Origin: Buchnera aphidicola (Takecallis arundicolens)
GTDB taxonomy: Bacteria > Pseudomonadota > Gammaproteobacteria > Enterobacterales > Enterobacteriaceae
Assembly (NCBI RefSeq): GCF_964058945.1
Contig: NZ_OZ060369.1
Coordinates: 186,001 to 250,000, forward strand
Direction: 5' to 3'
DNA length: 64,000 bases
Both the position numbers and the translations under genes were made by a program. Positions 10,977 through 20,051 of this stretch are shown here, one piece after another. The notes under the pieces are model-generated. The model made no database searches, was not told where the DNA came from, and saw nothing but the letters and a program-made list of their open reading frames with translations. Each line of letters begins with the position of its first letter. Within the stretch, counting starts at the first letter, position 1.

Positions 10977-11693
10977 ATGAATAATAAAATTGATAGAAAA
11001 ATTGCTTTGGATATTGAAACAACTGGATTAAATAATTCAGGATTGTTATATAAAAATCATAAAATTATAGAAATTGGAGCTATAGAAATAATAAATAGGA
11101 AAATTACTAATAATAAATTTCATGTTTATATAAATCCTGAAAGAGAAATTAATAATGAAGCTTTCAAAATTCATGGAATATCAAATAAATTTTTAATTGA
11201 TAAACCTTTATTTTCAGATATATATTTAAAATTGATTGCATATATTTCAAATTCGGATATTATTGCGCATAATGCAAATTTTGATATTTCATTTATAAAT
11301 TATGAAATTAAAAAATTAAATAAAAATTTTAAAACTATTAATAAATTTTGTAAAGTAATTGATACTCTTGAAATTGCACGAAATATTTTTCCAGGAAAAA
11401 AAAATAATTTAGATGCTTTATGTAATCGATATGAAATAAATAATAATAGTAGAAAAATACATAGCGCTGTACTGGATGCATTTTTAGTTGCAAAAATATA
11501 TTTGAGAATGACTTGTTTACAAAAACAAATTCAATTGGATAACATAACAAGTTTAACTGATTTTAAAAAAGAATTTGATTATAATTTAAAAATTAAATTA
11601 AATATTTTAAAAGCTACTAATTCTGAAAAAAAAAAGCATAAAAGATATCTTAAATATATGGAAAAATTAGGTAATTGTTTATGGATGAATTAA
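10977..11693 (+). CDS. dnaQ: DNA polymerase III epsilon subunit (3'-5' proofreading exonuclease)
   Basis: Proofreading subunit that binds the DnaE polymerase. The 238 residues (E. coli 243) show all DEDDh exonuclease residues: D12 and E14 in DIETTGL, D103 in HNANFDISF, and H162 and D167 in HSAVLDAFLVA. The C-terminal tail used to bind alpha is also present, so proofreading should be intact despite genome decay. It starts 20 bases after tRNA-Ala and probably shares the rRNA transcript. The divergent rnhA neighbour of E. coli is absent here. Confidence 0.96.
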   Translation: MNNKIDRKIALDIETTGLNNSGLLYKNHKIIEIGAIEIINRKITNNKFHVYINPEREINNEAFKIHGISNKFLIDKPLFSDIYLKLIAYISNSDIIAHNANFDISFINYEIKKLNKNFKTINKFCKVIDTLEIARNIFPGKKNNLDALCNRYEINNNSRKIHSAVLDAFLVAKIYLRMTCLQKQIQLDNITSLTDFKKEFDYNLKIKLNILKATNSEKKKHKRYLKYMEKLGNCLWMN

Positions 11694-11714
11694 ATTATTT
11701 TTTAAAATTATTTT

Positions 11715-11788
11715 GGTGCGGTAGTTCAGTTGGTTAGAATATTGGCTTGTCACGCCAGAGGTCGCGGGTTCGAATCCCGTCCGCACCG
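11715..11788 (+). tRNA. trnD: tRNA-Asp (anticodon GTC)
   Basis: A 74-base cloverleaf with perfect acceptor pairing (GGTGCGG with CCGCACC), discriminator G, anticodon GTC at 11749-11751 and T arm GGTTCGAATCC. CCA is not encoded. It sits 21 bases behind dnaQ and is followed by about 140 bases of AT-rich sequence before gpt. Confidence 0.97.
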
Positions 11789-11927
11789 TATTTTGTATTT
11801 AATGATATTTTTTATTTTATTAAATTTTATGTATTTATGATATTAAAAAATAATTTTTTAATACAATTTTAGTTATACTAACGATCAATTCCTATGAATT
11901 TAAATTTTATAATTTACAGGGTTTCTT

Positions 11928-12398
11928 ATGAATAAGAAACATATCGTTACATGGGATATGCTACAAATATATACTAAAAAATTAGCTTATAAAGTCATGA
12001 ATATTAGACCGTGGCAAAATATTATTGCTGTCAGTCGAGGTGGTTTAATACCTGCAGCTTTATTAGCAAGAGAGTTAAGTATTCGTCATGTGGATACTAT
12101 TTGTATATCTAGTTACAATTACCATTCTTTAAAAAAAATTAAATTGATTAAAAAATCTAATTTAACAAGTTCGAATGTTATTATTATAGATGATTTAGTT
12201 GATACAGGTGGTACAGCTAAATTAATCCGAAAAATGTATCCTAAAGCATATTTTGTAACTATTTTTGCAAAACCACATGGTCTAACATTGGTTGACAAAT
12301 ATATTATAGATATTCCACAAAATGTTTGGATTGAACAACCTTGGGATACAGCAATATCATATATTGCTCCATTAATTGCGGAATCTAAAATTGTATAA
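11928..12398 (+). CDS. gpt: Xanthine-guanine phosphoribosyltransferase
   Basis: Purine salvage enzyme joining guanine, xanthine or hypoxanthine to PRPP. The 156 residues align along their length with E. coli Gpt (152): [11 protein letters not shown] at the start, [19 protein letters not shown] in the middle, and the PRPP-binding loop [14 protein letters not shown] at about residues 84-97. WIEQPWD near the end is also conserved. It probably has its own promoter behind tRNA-Asp. A hairpin follows the stop. Confidence 0.96.
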   Translation: MNKKHIVTWDMLQIYTKKLAYKVMNIRPWQNIIAVSRGGLIPAALLARELSIRHVDTICISSYNYHSLKKIKLIKKSNLTSSNVIIIDDLVDTGGTAKLIRKMYPKAYFVTIFAKPHGLTLVDKYIIDIPQNVWIEQPWDTAISYIAPLIAESKIV

Positions 12399-12433
12399 CT
12401 TTTTATATTTACTTTATATAATAATTAATTAAA

Positions 12434-12456
12434 TAATACACTTTGATAGTGTATTA
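12434..12456. repeat. Perfect 9-bp hairpin between gpt and grpE
   Basis: TAATACACT (12434-12442) and AGTGTATTA (12448-12456) are exact inverse complements around the loop TTGAT. A-residues, not T-residues, follow on the plus strand, so it is a poor intrinsic terminator; it may stabilise the gpt mRNA end or separate gpt from grpE. Confidence 0.5.
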
Positions 12457-12480
12457 AAAATATATCTATGATTATATATT

Positions 12481-12945
12481 ATGAGAACACAAATTGATCA
12501 TTTAAAAAATTTAATATTAGACGAAAAGAAAAAAATATCTTTTATTAAAAAACTATCTGAAAAAAACGTTAAAATTTTGTTAAATAGAATCAAAAAAGAT
12601 ATACAGAACGTTCATAAATATTCTTTAGCAAATACTATTTTTTCAATATTATCTGATATTGATAGTTTAGAAAAATCATTTACTTTATCATTAGAGAATA
12701 ATAATTTTAATTTTATTACTGCAGATTTAAAAAAAATATTAAAAATATTTGATGACTTATTTAAAAAATATAATATTACTATTATTAATGATATTAATGT
12801 TGTATTTGATCCTTCAATGCATCAAGCAATTTCGGTATCAGATTTACATAATACTAAGCCAAATTATATTATTACAGTTATGCAAAAAGGATATAAATTA
12901 CATGAACGTATTTTACGTCCTGCAATGGTTGTAGTATCAAAATAG
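12481..12945 (+). CDS. grpE: GrpE nucleotide exchange factor (short form)
   Basis: Cochaperone that releases ADP from DnaK. The conserved C-terminal beta domain is clear: DPSMHQAISV, then KGYKLHERILRPAMVVVSK, which matches the E. coli ending. The 154 residues are about 40 shorter than E. coli GrpE (197), with the acidic disordered N terminus missing and only part of the long coiled helix (about residues 5-95) left. Buchnera is known to carry two grpE copies; whether a second exists cannot be seen here. Confidence 0.9.
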   Translation: MRTQIDHLKNLILDEKKKISFIKKLSEKNVKILLNRIKKDIQNVHKYSLANTIFSILSDIDSLEKSFTLSLENNNFNFITADLKKILKIFDDLFKKYNITIINDINVVFDPSMHQAISVSDLHNTKPNYIITVMQKGYKLHERILRPAMVVVSK

Positions 12946-13001
12946 TATTTTTATATTGAATATTTTTTAATGTTAAAATCAACTGTATGGTTATTAGAAT
13001 T

Positions 13002-13030
13002 ATGATAAAAAAAAAAAAAATAGTAATATA
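13002..13030 (+). other. smpB: Out-of-frame natural smpB start followed by a 14-A run
   Basis: ATG at 13002 is followed by ATAAAA and an uninterrupted run of 14 A residues (13007-13020). In the DNA frame it reaches TGA at 13032. If one A is added (or two lost) it joins the smpB frame and gives MIKKKKNSNILNITQNKK, which resembles the E. coli SmpB start MTKKKAHKPGSATIALNKR. This suggests transcriptional slippage at the A run, or a homopolymer error in the assembly. Confidence 0.6.
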
Positions 13031-13480
13031 TTGAATATTACACAGAATAAAAAAGCATATTATAATTTTTTTATTGAACAAACATTGGAATCAGGTTTAA
13101 TATTAAAAGGTTGGGAAGTAAAATCAATCAGAAATAAAACAGTAGATATTAGTAATGGTTATTTATTTTTTAAAAATTATGAAATCTACTTAATTGGTTT
13201 AAGTATACAACCTAATCAATTTTTATCTTGTACATTAAATCAAAATATAAAACGTAATATAAAAATTTTATTAAAAAAAAAAGAAATACATACTTTGTAT
13301 GGAAAGTATAAAACAAAAGGTTATAGTTTAATCGCTCTTGCTTTATATTGGAAGAATGCTTGGTGTAAATTAAAAATTGGTGTTGCAAGAGGTAAATCTA
13401 AACAAGATAAGCGGTTACATATTAAAAAACAAGAATGGAATATACAAAAAAACATAATTGTAAAAAAAATATTAAGATAA
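13031..13480 (+). CDS. smpB: SsrA-binding protein SmpB (start uncertain)
   Basis: Partner of tmRNA in rescuing stalled ribosomes. The uninterrupted frame begins at TTG 13031 with no Shine-Dalgarno and encodes 149 residues (E. coli 160). Diagnostic blocks: FIEQTLESGLILKGWEVKSIR, YLIGLSIQP, the ALYWKNAWCKLKIGVARGK core and the basic tail with KSKQDKR. About ten N-terminal residues appear to be encoded upstream in another frame across the 14-A run (see 13002-13030). tadA follows after three bases. Confidence 0.93.
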   Translation: MNITQNKKAYYNFFIEQTLESGLILKGWEVKSIRNKTVDISNGYLFFKNYEIYLIGLSIQPNQFLSCTLNQNIKRNIKILLKKKEIHTLYGKYKTKGYSLIALALYWKNAWCKLKIGVARGKSKQDKRLHIKKQEWNIQKNIIVKKILR

Positions 13481-13483
13481 TAC

Positions 13484-13972
13484 ATGCATATTAACCATTC
13501 TAAAAATGTTAGTTTTTTAGATAATACTCAAGATCAATTATGGATGCAATATGCTTTACTTTTAGCAAATCAAGCAAAATACCATGGTGAAGTTCCAGTA
13601 GGTGCTGTTTTAGTGTTTGATGGTTATCTTGTTGGTTCTGGATTTAATTGTTCTATCAAAAATCATGATCCAACAGCACATGCAGAAATTATTGCTTTAA
13701 AAGAAGGTGGACAAATTTTAAAAAATTATCGTTTAAAACATACTACATTATATGTTACATTAGAGCCATGTATTATGTGTTTAGGGGCTATTATACATAG
13801 CCGTATTTCAAGATTAGTGATAGGAACAAAACATACATTTAAAAAAGAGCAGGAATATAATACTACATATATTTTTAATAAGTTAAAAAATAAAATTACA
13901 ATTGATGAATCTATGTTTTTTAAAAAATGTACATTTTTAATAAAGGACTTTTTTAAAAAAAAAAGAAATTAA
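13484..13972 (+). CDS. tadA: tRNA-specific adenosine deaminase
   Basis: Converts the wobble adenosine of tRNA-Arg(ACG) to inosine. The 162 residues (E. coli 167) carry the cytidine-deaminase zinc motifs HAEI (residues 66-69) and PCIMC (95-99), with E68 as the proton shuttle, and the TadA block WMQYALLLANQA. It lies three bases behind smpB and is probably cotranscribed. It converges with acpS, with 29 bases between. Confidence 0.95.
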   Translation: MHINHSKNVSFLDNTQDQLWMQYALLLANQAKYHGEVPVGAVLVFDGYLVGSGFNCSIKNHDPTAHAEIIALKEGGQILKNYRLKHTTLYVTLEPCIMCLGAIIHSRISRLVIGTKHTFKKEQEYNTTYIFNKLKNKITIDESMFFKKCTFLIKDFFKKKRN

Positions 13973-14001
13973 CGTATATATCAATATTTATATTAAAAAT
14001 A

Positions 14002-14382
14002 TTAATTTTCTAAAATTACTACAGCAAAAATGTGTTGTTTTTCATCACTAATACTAACATGAATAGATTTAATATTTTTTTTTATTAAAATTTTTTTAGC
14101 TTGTTTTAAAAAAACAAGCTTTGGTTTTCCAAGTTTATTATGTATTAATTCAAAATTTTTAAATTTGATATCATTTCTTATACCAAAACCTAAAGATTTA
14201 AATAATGCTTCTTTTACAGCAAAACGTTTAGCAATAAAACTTGATTTATTCTTAATATTTAAAAATTTACTTAATTCTTTAGGTGATAAAATTCGTTTTG
14301 CAAATCTCATACCAAAAATATTAATTATTTTTTTTATTCTTTGTAAATAAATAATATCACATCCAATTCCTATGATTGACAT
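14002..14382 (-). CDS. acpS: Holo-[acyl-carrier-protein] synthase
   Basis: Attaches phosphopantetheine from CoA to ACP. The 126 residues equal E. coli AcpS in length. The Mg2+ and CoA motifs are IGIGCDII at the start and RFAVKEALFKSLG near residues 53-65. It ends the lepA-lepB-rnc-era-acpS run, six bases after era; the recO and pdxJ genes that separate era from acpS in E. coli are absent. Its presence with fabI indicates retained fatty-acid synthesis capacity. Confidence 0.96.
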   Translation of the reverse strand: MSIIGIGCDIIYLQRIKKIINIFGMRFAKRILSPKELSKFLNIKNKSSFIAKRFAVKEALFKSLGFGIRNDIKFKNFELIHNKLGKPKLVFLKQAKKILIKKNIKSIHVSISDEKQHIFAVVILEN

Positions 14383-14388
14383 TTTATA

Positions 14389-15228
14389 TTACGCTTTTAC
14401 TGTTTTAATATTTAAGGTAAGTATAATTTTTTTATTTAGATATTTTTGTATATCATGTTTAGCTAATAAATAACATTTTTTGATTTTATTTCCATTTTTA
14501 CCAATAATAATTTTTTTTTGTCTAATATTTTGTGATAAAATTATAGCATAAATACAATGTATGCCACAACTGTTTATCCAATATCTTTCAATCTGGACTT
14601 TTATTAAGTATGGAATTTCTTGATTTAATAATCGAATTAATTTTTCTCGAATTATTTCGCAGATAATAAATTCTTTTGAATGTATTGTAATATTATTTTG
14701 TAAAAAAATATATTTTGATTTTGGTAAATTATTTGATATAGTATTTGATAATATATTAATATTTTTTCCAGTTTTAGCAGAAATTGGTATAATTGATAAA
14801 AATTGATGTTTTTTATGGATTAAGTTAATAAAAGGTAAAAGTTGTGTTTTATTTTTAATATGATCAATTTTATTAATTATTAAAATTATTGGTATAAAAA
14901 ATTTTTTTATTTTTTGTAAGATAATATCTTCTAATTGTAACCATTTTGTTTTATTAATAACAAAAATAATTAATTGCATGCAATATTTATTTTGGAATAA
15001 ATTTTTTTCTAAATTTTTTCTATCAATTTCAATTCCAGGAGTATCGATATATATACATTGGTGTTGTTTTATAGTATGTATACCAACAATATTTTTTTGA
15101 GTTGTACCAGATTTATGTGATGTTATTGATATTTTACGACCAATTAATTGATTTAAAATACTAGATTTACCAACATTTGTTCGTCCAACAATACCAATGT
15201 ATCCGCAATATGTAATATCTTTTTTCAT
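14389..15228 (-). CDS. era: GTPase Era
   Basis: Ribosome assembly GTPase that binds the 3' end of 16S rRNA. G1 is GRTNVGKSS (residues 15-23), the switch region contains SGTTQ, G3 is DTPG (62-65) and G4 is NKID near 118. The C-terminal KH domain follows, with a GKNGNKIKK loop near residue 247. Length 279 against 301 in E. coli. The start codon overlaps the rnc stop by four bases (ATGA), indicating translational coupling. Confidence 0.96.
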   Translation of the reverse strand: MKKDITYCGYIGIVGRTNVGKSSILNQLIGRKISITSHKSGTTQKNIVGIHTIKQHQCIYIDTPGIEIDRKNLEKNLFQNKYCMQLIIFVINKTKWLQLEDIILQKIKKFFIPIILIINKIDHIKNKTQLLPFINLIHKKHQFLSIIPISAKTGKNINILSNTISNNLPKSKYIFLQNNITIHSKEFIICEIIREKLIRLLNQEIPYLIKVQIERYWINSCGIHCIYAIILSQNIRQKKIIIGKNGNKIKKCYLLAKHDIQKYLNKKIILTLNIKTVKA

Positions 15229-15905
15229 ACAATTCCTAATTTTATTAACGCTGCATTTGCAGCATTTTTTTCTGCTTTTCTTTTACTAGAACCAAAACCA
15301 ATGACATGATTTTTAATGTCTAAAATTTTACATTCTATCGTAAAGAGCTGATTATGTGCTTCTCCATATACTTGTGCTATAATATATTCTGGTAAAGGTA
15401 AATGTTTAGATTGTAAATATTCTTGTAATCTAGTTTTTGAATCTTTTTTTGTATTATTTGGATGAATATTTTTTAATCTTGATTCATACCATCCTAATAT
15501 TAAATTCTCTATAGTTTGAATATCGCTGTCTAGAAAAATACCGCCAATTAAAGCTTCGATTGTGTTTGCTAAAATTGATTCTCGTTGTGAACCCCCGCTT
15601 TTTATTTCCCCTGGTCCCAACGTTACATACTGTCCTAACTGAAATTCACATGCAATTTTTGATAAAGTATTACCTTGTACCAATTTTGCTCGCATTCTGC
15701 TCATATCACCTTCATTAATAGTAGGAAAGTGTTTATATAATGCATATGAAATTACAAAACTTAAAATTGAATCACCTAAAAATTCTAATCTTTCGTTATG
15801 TGTACTACTTGCGCTACAATGTGTTAAAGCTTGTTGTAAAATTTCTTTCGTTTTAAAAGTATATCCTATTGTTTTTTGTAGTTTTTTTATCACGATATAA
15901 CTCAT
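15225..15905 (-). CDS. rnc: Ribonuclease III
   Basis: Double-strand RNA endonuclease that processes rRNA precursors. It has 226 residues, the same as E. coli. The RNase III signature [12 protein letters not shown] is at residues 37-48 and the dsRNA-binding domain ([11 protein letters not shown], then [18 protein letters not shown]) closes the protein. It overlaps era by four bases and follows lepB by 26. Its likely substrate in this window is the stem at 9063-9088/10763-10788. Confidence 0.97.
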   Translation of the reverse strand: MSYIVIKKLQKTIGYTFKTKEILQQALTHCSASSTHNERLEFLGDSILSFVISYALYKHFPTINEGDMSRMRAKLVQGNTLSKIACEFQLGQYVTLGPGEIKSGGSQRESILANTIEALIGGIFLDSDIQTIENLILGWYESRLKNIHPNNTKKDSKTRLQEYLQSKHLPLPEYIIAQVYGEAHNQLFTIECKILDIKNHVIGFGSSKRKAEKNAANAALIKLGIV

Positions 15906-15931
15906 ATTAAGTCAAAATTTTTAATTTAAAA

Positions 15932-16897
15932 TTAATTAATTGTACCAATACGATGTAAATTAATTCCAGTAGGCCATTTTCCTACTTTTTTTTCTAAACT
16001 CATCCAAATATAATCTACTTTACCAATAATTTTATTTTCTGGTACAAAACCCCAATAACGACTATCACAGCTATTATCTCGATTATCTCCTAAAACAAAA
16101 TAATTTTTAGGTGGTATAATCCAAGTTCCTGTTGGTTGTTTATCTTGATGAAAATACAATTTTGGTGTGTTTTTATTTGCATGTGATATTAGTATGTTAT
16201 ATTTATAATGATCAAGAATTTCTTTATAAATCATGCAATTATAATTTAAAATATTATCATTACTGTTAAATTTTTCAACGTCCGATACAGTTTCTTGCAT
16301 TTTTTTATTTTCAACAACGCTATTGGTATTGTATTTTTCAAAGACATATTGTTTAAAGGATATTTTTTTGTTATTCTTTATTGTATTATAATTTGAATAA
16401 ATAGTAAGTATTTTATTGATAGAATCATATACTACTTTATCACCAGGTAAACCAATAATTCTTTTTACAAAGTTTTTACGTGAATTTTTAGGATCTTTTA
16501 ATGCAATAATATCTCCTCTTTTTGGGCTATGATATTTCACTAAAATATTATTGGTAATCGGATTTTTTATGCCATAAAAATATTTTTTTACTATAATATA
16601 ATCTCCAGGTAATAATGTTGGCATCATAGATTCTGAAGGGATATAGAATGGTTCATAAAAAAAACACCGAATAATAAATACTAAAAGCAAAATTGGAAAT
16701 AATGATTTTATATTTTTTAATTTACAACTTTTTTTGTATGTTTTATTATTATTTAATATGTAATTTTTCTTTTGTAATTCTATATTTGATTGAAATATAT
16801 TTTTATTTTTTTTAAAATTAAAAAATTTTTCAGAAATCCATAATAATCCTGTAAAAAATACTGATATTGATAAAATATCTAAAAATATGTTGTCCAT
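15932..16897 (-). CDS. lepB: Signal peptidase I
   Basis: Inner-membrane protease that removes signal peptides from exported proteins. The 321 residues (E. coli 324) carry two N-terminal membrane segments (about 7-22 and 64-80). The catalytic pair is visible: S90 in IPSESMMPTLLPGD and K145 in KNFVKRIIGLPGD. The GDNRDNSCDSRYWGFVP box appears near the C terminus. The middle beta-domain insert (about 165-235) is low-complexity and poorly conserved. It follows lepA by 36 bases, as in E. coli. Confidence 0.96.
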   Translation of the reverse strand: MDNIFLDILSISVFFTGLLWISEKFFNFKKNKNIFQSNIELQKKNYILNNNKTYKKSCKLKNIKSLFPILLLVFIIRCFFYEPFYIPSESMMPTLLPGDYIIVKKYFYGIKNPITNNILVKYHSPKRGDIIALKDPKNSRKNFVKRIIGLPGDKVVYDSINKILTIYSNYNTIKNNKKISFKQYVFEKYNTNSVVENKKMQETVSDVEKFNSNDNILNYNCMIYKEILDHYKYNILISHANKNTPKLYFHQDKQPTGTWIIPPKNYFVLGDNRDNSCDSRYWGFVPENKIIGKVDYIWMSLEKKVGKWPTGINLHRIGTIN

Positions 16898-16933
16898 CGT
16901 ATTTTTATCCTGTTTATTTAATTTTTTAATATT

Positions 16934-18718
16934 TTAGTTAGATAGTATAGAAAAAAATGTTTCTTTTGGTATATTAATATTACCAATTTTTTTCATCTTT
17001 TTTTTACCTATTTTTTGTTTTTTTAATAATTTTTTTTTTCTACTAATATCTCCTCCATAACATTTTGATAATACATTTTTTCGTAATTGTTTTACAGTAG
17101 ATCTAGCAATGATATTATTACCAATAGCAGCTTGTACTGAAATATTAAATTGTTGTCTTGGAAGTAGTGATTTAATGCGTTCAACAATTTCTCTTGCTTT
17201 GTTATATATATTATTTCTATGAAATATTAAAGATAATGCATCTATTTTTTCAGAGTTAATTAATATCTTTAAACATACTATATCAGTTTTTTTAAAATAC
17301 TTAAAATTATATTCTAAAGATGCATATCCATTAGAAATAGATTTTAACTGATCAAAAAAATTTATAATAATTTCTGAAATAGGTATTTCATATTGTAATG
17401 ATACTTGGTGTGCATGATAGATAATATTTTTTTGTATACCTCTTTTTTGTAAACATAACATAATAATTTTACCAACATATTTTTCTGGTGTTAAAATATT
17501 ACATGCTGCAATTGGTTCTCTACATTCTTTGATATTCTTTATTTTAGATAAAGAATTTGGATTGTTTAAATAAATAGTTTTTTCATTTATAGTCTTAATT
17601 TCATACATAACGGTTGGTGTTGTAGATATTATGTTTAAATGATATTCTCTTTCTAATCTAGCTTGTATTATTTCCATATGTAATATACCTAAAAATCCGC
17701 ATTTAAATCCAAAACCTAAAGCATCAGAGTTTTCTGGTTCATAAAATAGTGAAGAATCATTTAAACTTAATTTACCAAGAGCAATTCTAAAGTTATCATA
17801 TTGTTCAGTTTCGACTGGAAATAATCCGGCAAATATTTTAGGATGTATTTTTTTAAATCCAGGAATAATATTTTGTGTTGGTTGATCTGCTGTAGTAATA
17901 GTATCACCTACATAAAATGCTGTAATATCTTTAACTCCACATGTAATCCATCCAATTTCACCACATGTTAATTTTTTTTTTATTTTTGATTTTGGTGTAA
18001 ATATACCTATTTGATGTACTAAATAATTTTTTTTTGTACTCAAAATTTGAATTTTTGTACCTAAAGATAATATTCCATTTTTAATACGTACTAAAGAGAT
18101 TACACCTAAATAATTATCAAACCAAGAATCAATAATTAAGGCTTGTAATATAGATTTATTAGATCCTGAAGGATGTGGAATATCTGTAATAATTTTGTTT
18201 AAGACATTGGTTACTCCTTTTCCAGTTTTTGCAGAACATTGTACGATATTTTTTGGATTAAGTCCAATAATTTCTTGTATTTCCTGAATCACTCTATTTG
18301 GATTTGCTGTTGGTAAATCTATTTTATTTAATATAGGAATGACATTTAGATTCATATTTAATGCCATATTGCAAGTAGCAAGTGTTTGTGCTTCAATACC
18401 TTGACATGCATCAATAATTAATAAAGCTCCTTCGCATGCATTTAATGATCGTGATACTTCATATGAAAAATCTACATGGCCTGGTGTATCAATAAAATTT
18501 AAATAAAATTTTTTGTTATTTTGGTAAGTATATTTAATTGCTACACTTTGCGCCTTAATAGTAATACCACGTTCTTTTTCTAAATCCATAGAATCTAATA
18601 CTTGATTTGACATTTCTCTTTTTGTTAAACCGCCGCATATTTGAATAAATCGATCTGAAAGTGTCGATTTTCCATGATCAATGTGTGCAATGATGGCAAA
18701 GTTTCTTATGTTTTGCAT
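16934..18718 (-). CDS. lepA: Elongation factor 4 (LepA) GTPase
   Basis: Ribosome-binding translational GTPase. The 594 residues (E. coli 599) begin [19 protein letters not shown], with the P-loop at 11-19; [12 protein letters not shown] and NKIDLP follow as G3 and G4. The LepA-specific C-terminal domain with [22 protein letters not shown] is intact. It heads the minus-strand run to acpS and diverges from mnmA across 183 AT-rich bases that must hold both promoters. Confidence 0.97.
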   Translation of the reverse strand: MQNIRNFAIIAHIDHGKSTLSDRFIQICGGLTKREMSNQVLDSMDLEKERGITIKAQSVAIKYTYQNNKKFYLNFIDTPGHVDFSYEVSRSLNACEGALLIIDACQGIEAQTLATCNMALNMNLNVIPILNKIDLPTANPNRVIQEIQEIIGLNPKNIVQCSAKTGKGVTNVLNKIITDIPHPSGSNKSILQALIIDSWFDNYLGVISLVRIKNGILSLGTKIQILSTKKNYLVHQIGIFTPKSKIKKKLTCGEIGWITCGVKDITAFYVGDTITTADQPTQNIIPGFKKIHPKIFAGLFPVETEQYDNFRIALGKLSLNDSSLFYEPENSDALGFGFKCGFLGILHMEIIQARLEREYHLNIISTTPTVMYEIKTINEKTIYLNNPNSLSKIKNIKECREPIAACNILTPEKYVGKIIMLCLQKRGIQKNIIYHAHQVSLQYEIPISEIIINFFDQLKSISNGYASLEYNFKYFKKTDIVCLKILINSEKIDALSLIFHRNNIYNKAREIVERIKSLLPRQQFNISVQAAIGNNIIARSTVKQLRKNVLSKCYGGDISRKKKLLKKQKIGKKKMKKIGNINIPKETFFSILSN

Positions 18719-18901
18719 AATTTTATTTTTTCTTTTAATAAAAATATGTAATACAGTATTTTTTTTATAAGATTAACAATTATTGTAATATATTTACATA
18801 TTAAACGCAAAAAAAATATAAATATACTATAATACAATTTTTTATTAATAATTTTTTAATTTATATTTATATAATCATACTTAATATAATAATATAATTT
18901 T

Positions 18902-19999
18902 ATGAAAAATAAAAAAGTAATTCTTGCAATGTCTGGTGGTGTTGATTCATCAGTATCAGCACATATTTTATTAAATTTAGGATATACAGTATCAGGAATT
19001 TTTATGAAAAATTGGGAAGAAGATGATACTATTAATTATTGTGCTTCTTCTAAAGATTTAAATGATGCAAAACAAGTATGTCAAAAATTGGGTATTTATT
19101 TACATGAAGTTAACTTTTCAGCAGAATACTGGGATAATGTATTTGAAAATTTTTTATTATCACACCAACAAGGAAAAACACCTAATCCTGATATTTTATG
19201 TAATAAAAAAATAAAATTCGGTGTACTATTTGATTTTATAATTTATCAATTACAATCAGATTATATTGCTACTGGACATTATGCACAAATTAAATATTTT
19301 AATAAAAAACCTATGTTAATTCGAAGTGTAGATATTAATAAAGATCAAAGTTATTTTTTATATACACTAAGTTCGGAAAAATTAAAAAAAATATTATTTC
19401 CAATTGGTCATTTAACAAAACAAGAAGTTCGTACTATTGCAAAAAAAATAAAATTACATAATGCAAACAAAAAAGACTCTACTGGAATTTGTTTTATTGG
19501 TCCTAATAAAAATTTTCATTTTCTAAGTCGATTTATTAGTAGTCGAAAAGGCAATATTGTTACTGAACAAGGTTATATTATTGGCACACATAATGGTTTA
19601 ATAAATTATACTATTGGACAAAGAAAAAAAATAGGAATTGGTGGTAAATTCGATAAAAAAAATACACCATGGTATGTTATTAGTAAAAATTTAATGAAAA
19701 ATAGTTTAATAGTGGCTCAAGGACATAACAATATTAGATTATTTTCTATTGGTGCTATTATTTTTAATGTGCATTGGATACATAAATTAAATATTTTAAA
19801 TGGTTTAGTTTGTACTGTTAAAACAAGGTATCGTCAAAAAGATATATCATGTCAGATATTTTTTATTAATATATTTTCAATAAAAATTATTTTTAAAAAA
19901 CCAGAATCATCTATTACACCTGGACAATCAGTAGTATTTTATTCTCAAGATATTTGTTTAGGGGGCGGTATCATTACACAGGCAATTCCATTATATTAA
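18902..19999 (+). CDS. mnmA: tRNA-uridine 2-sulfurtransferase
   Basis: Places sulfur on U34 of tRNA-Lys, -Glu and -Gln. The 365 residues (E. coli 368) hold the ATP pyrophosphatase loop SGGVDSS (11-17), the first catalytic cysteine in NPDILCNKKIKFG (near residue 100) and the second in DSTGICFIG (near 200). In E. coli hflD and purB follow; here hflD is absent and purB starts 52 bases later. Confidence 0.96.
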   Translation: MKNKKVILAMSGGVDSSVSAHILLNLGYTVSGIFMKNWEEDDTINYCASSKDLNDAKQVCQKLGIYLHEVNFSAEYWDNVFENFLLSHQQGKTPNPDILCNKKIKFGVLFDFIIYQLQSDYIATGHYAQIKYFNKKPMLIRSVDINKDQSYFLYTLSSEKLKKILFPIGHLTKQEVRTIAKKIKLHNANKKDSTGICFIGPNKNFHFLSRFISSRKGNIVTEQGYIIGTHNGLINYTIGQRKKIGIGGKFDKKNTPWYVISKNLMKNSLIVAQGHNNIRLFSIGAIIFNVHWIHKLNILNGLVCTVKTRYRQKDISCQIFFINIFSIKIIFKKPESSITPGQSVVFYSQDICLGGGIITQAIPLY

Positions 20000-20051
20000 A
20001 TATATCATATAACTTATCATAATAAATGCTTGTATTTTAGGATTTTATAAT

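Noticed and set aside
11851-11879. Possible gpt promoter with TATACT at 11874
   Set aside because: The -10 is good, but the matching -35 (TAATTT) is poor, and such hexamers are frequent by chance at this base composition.
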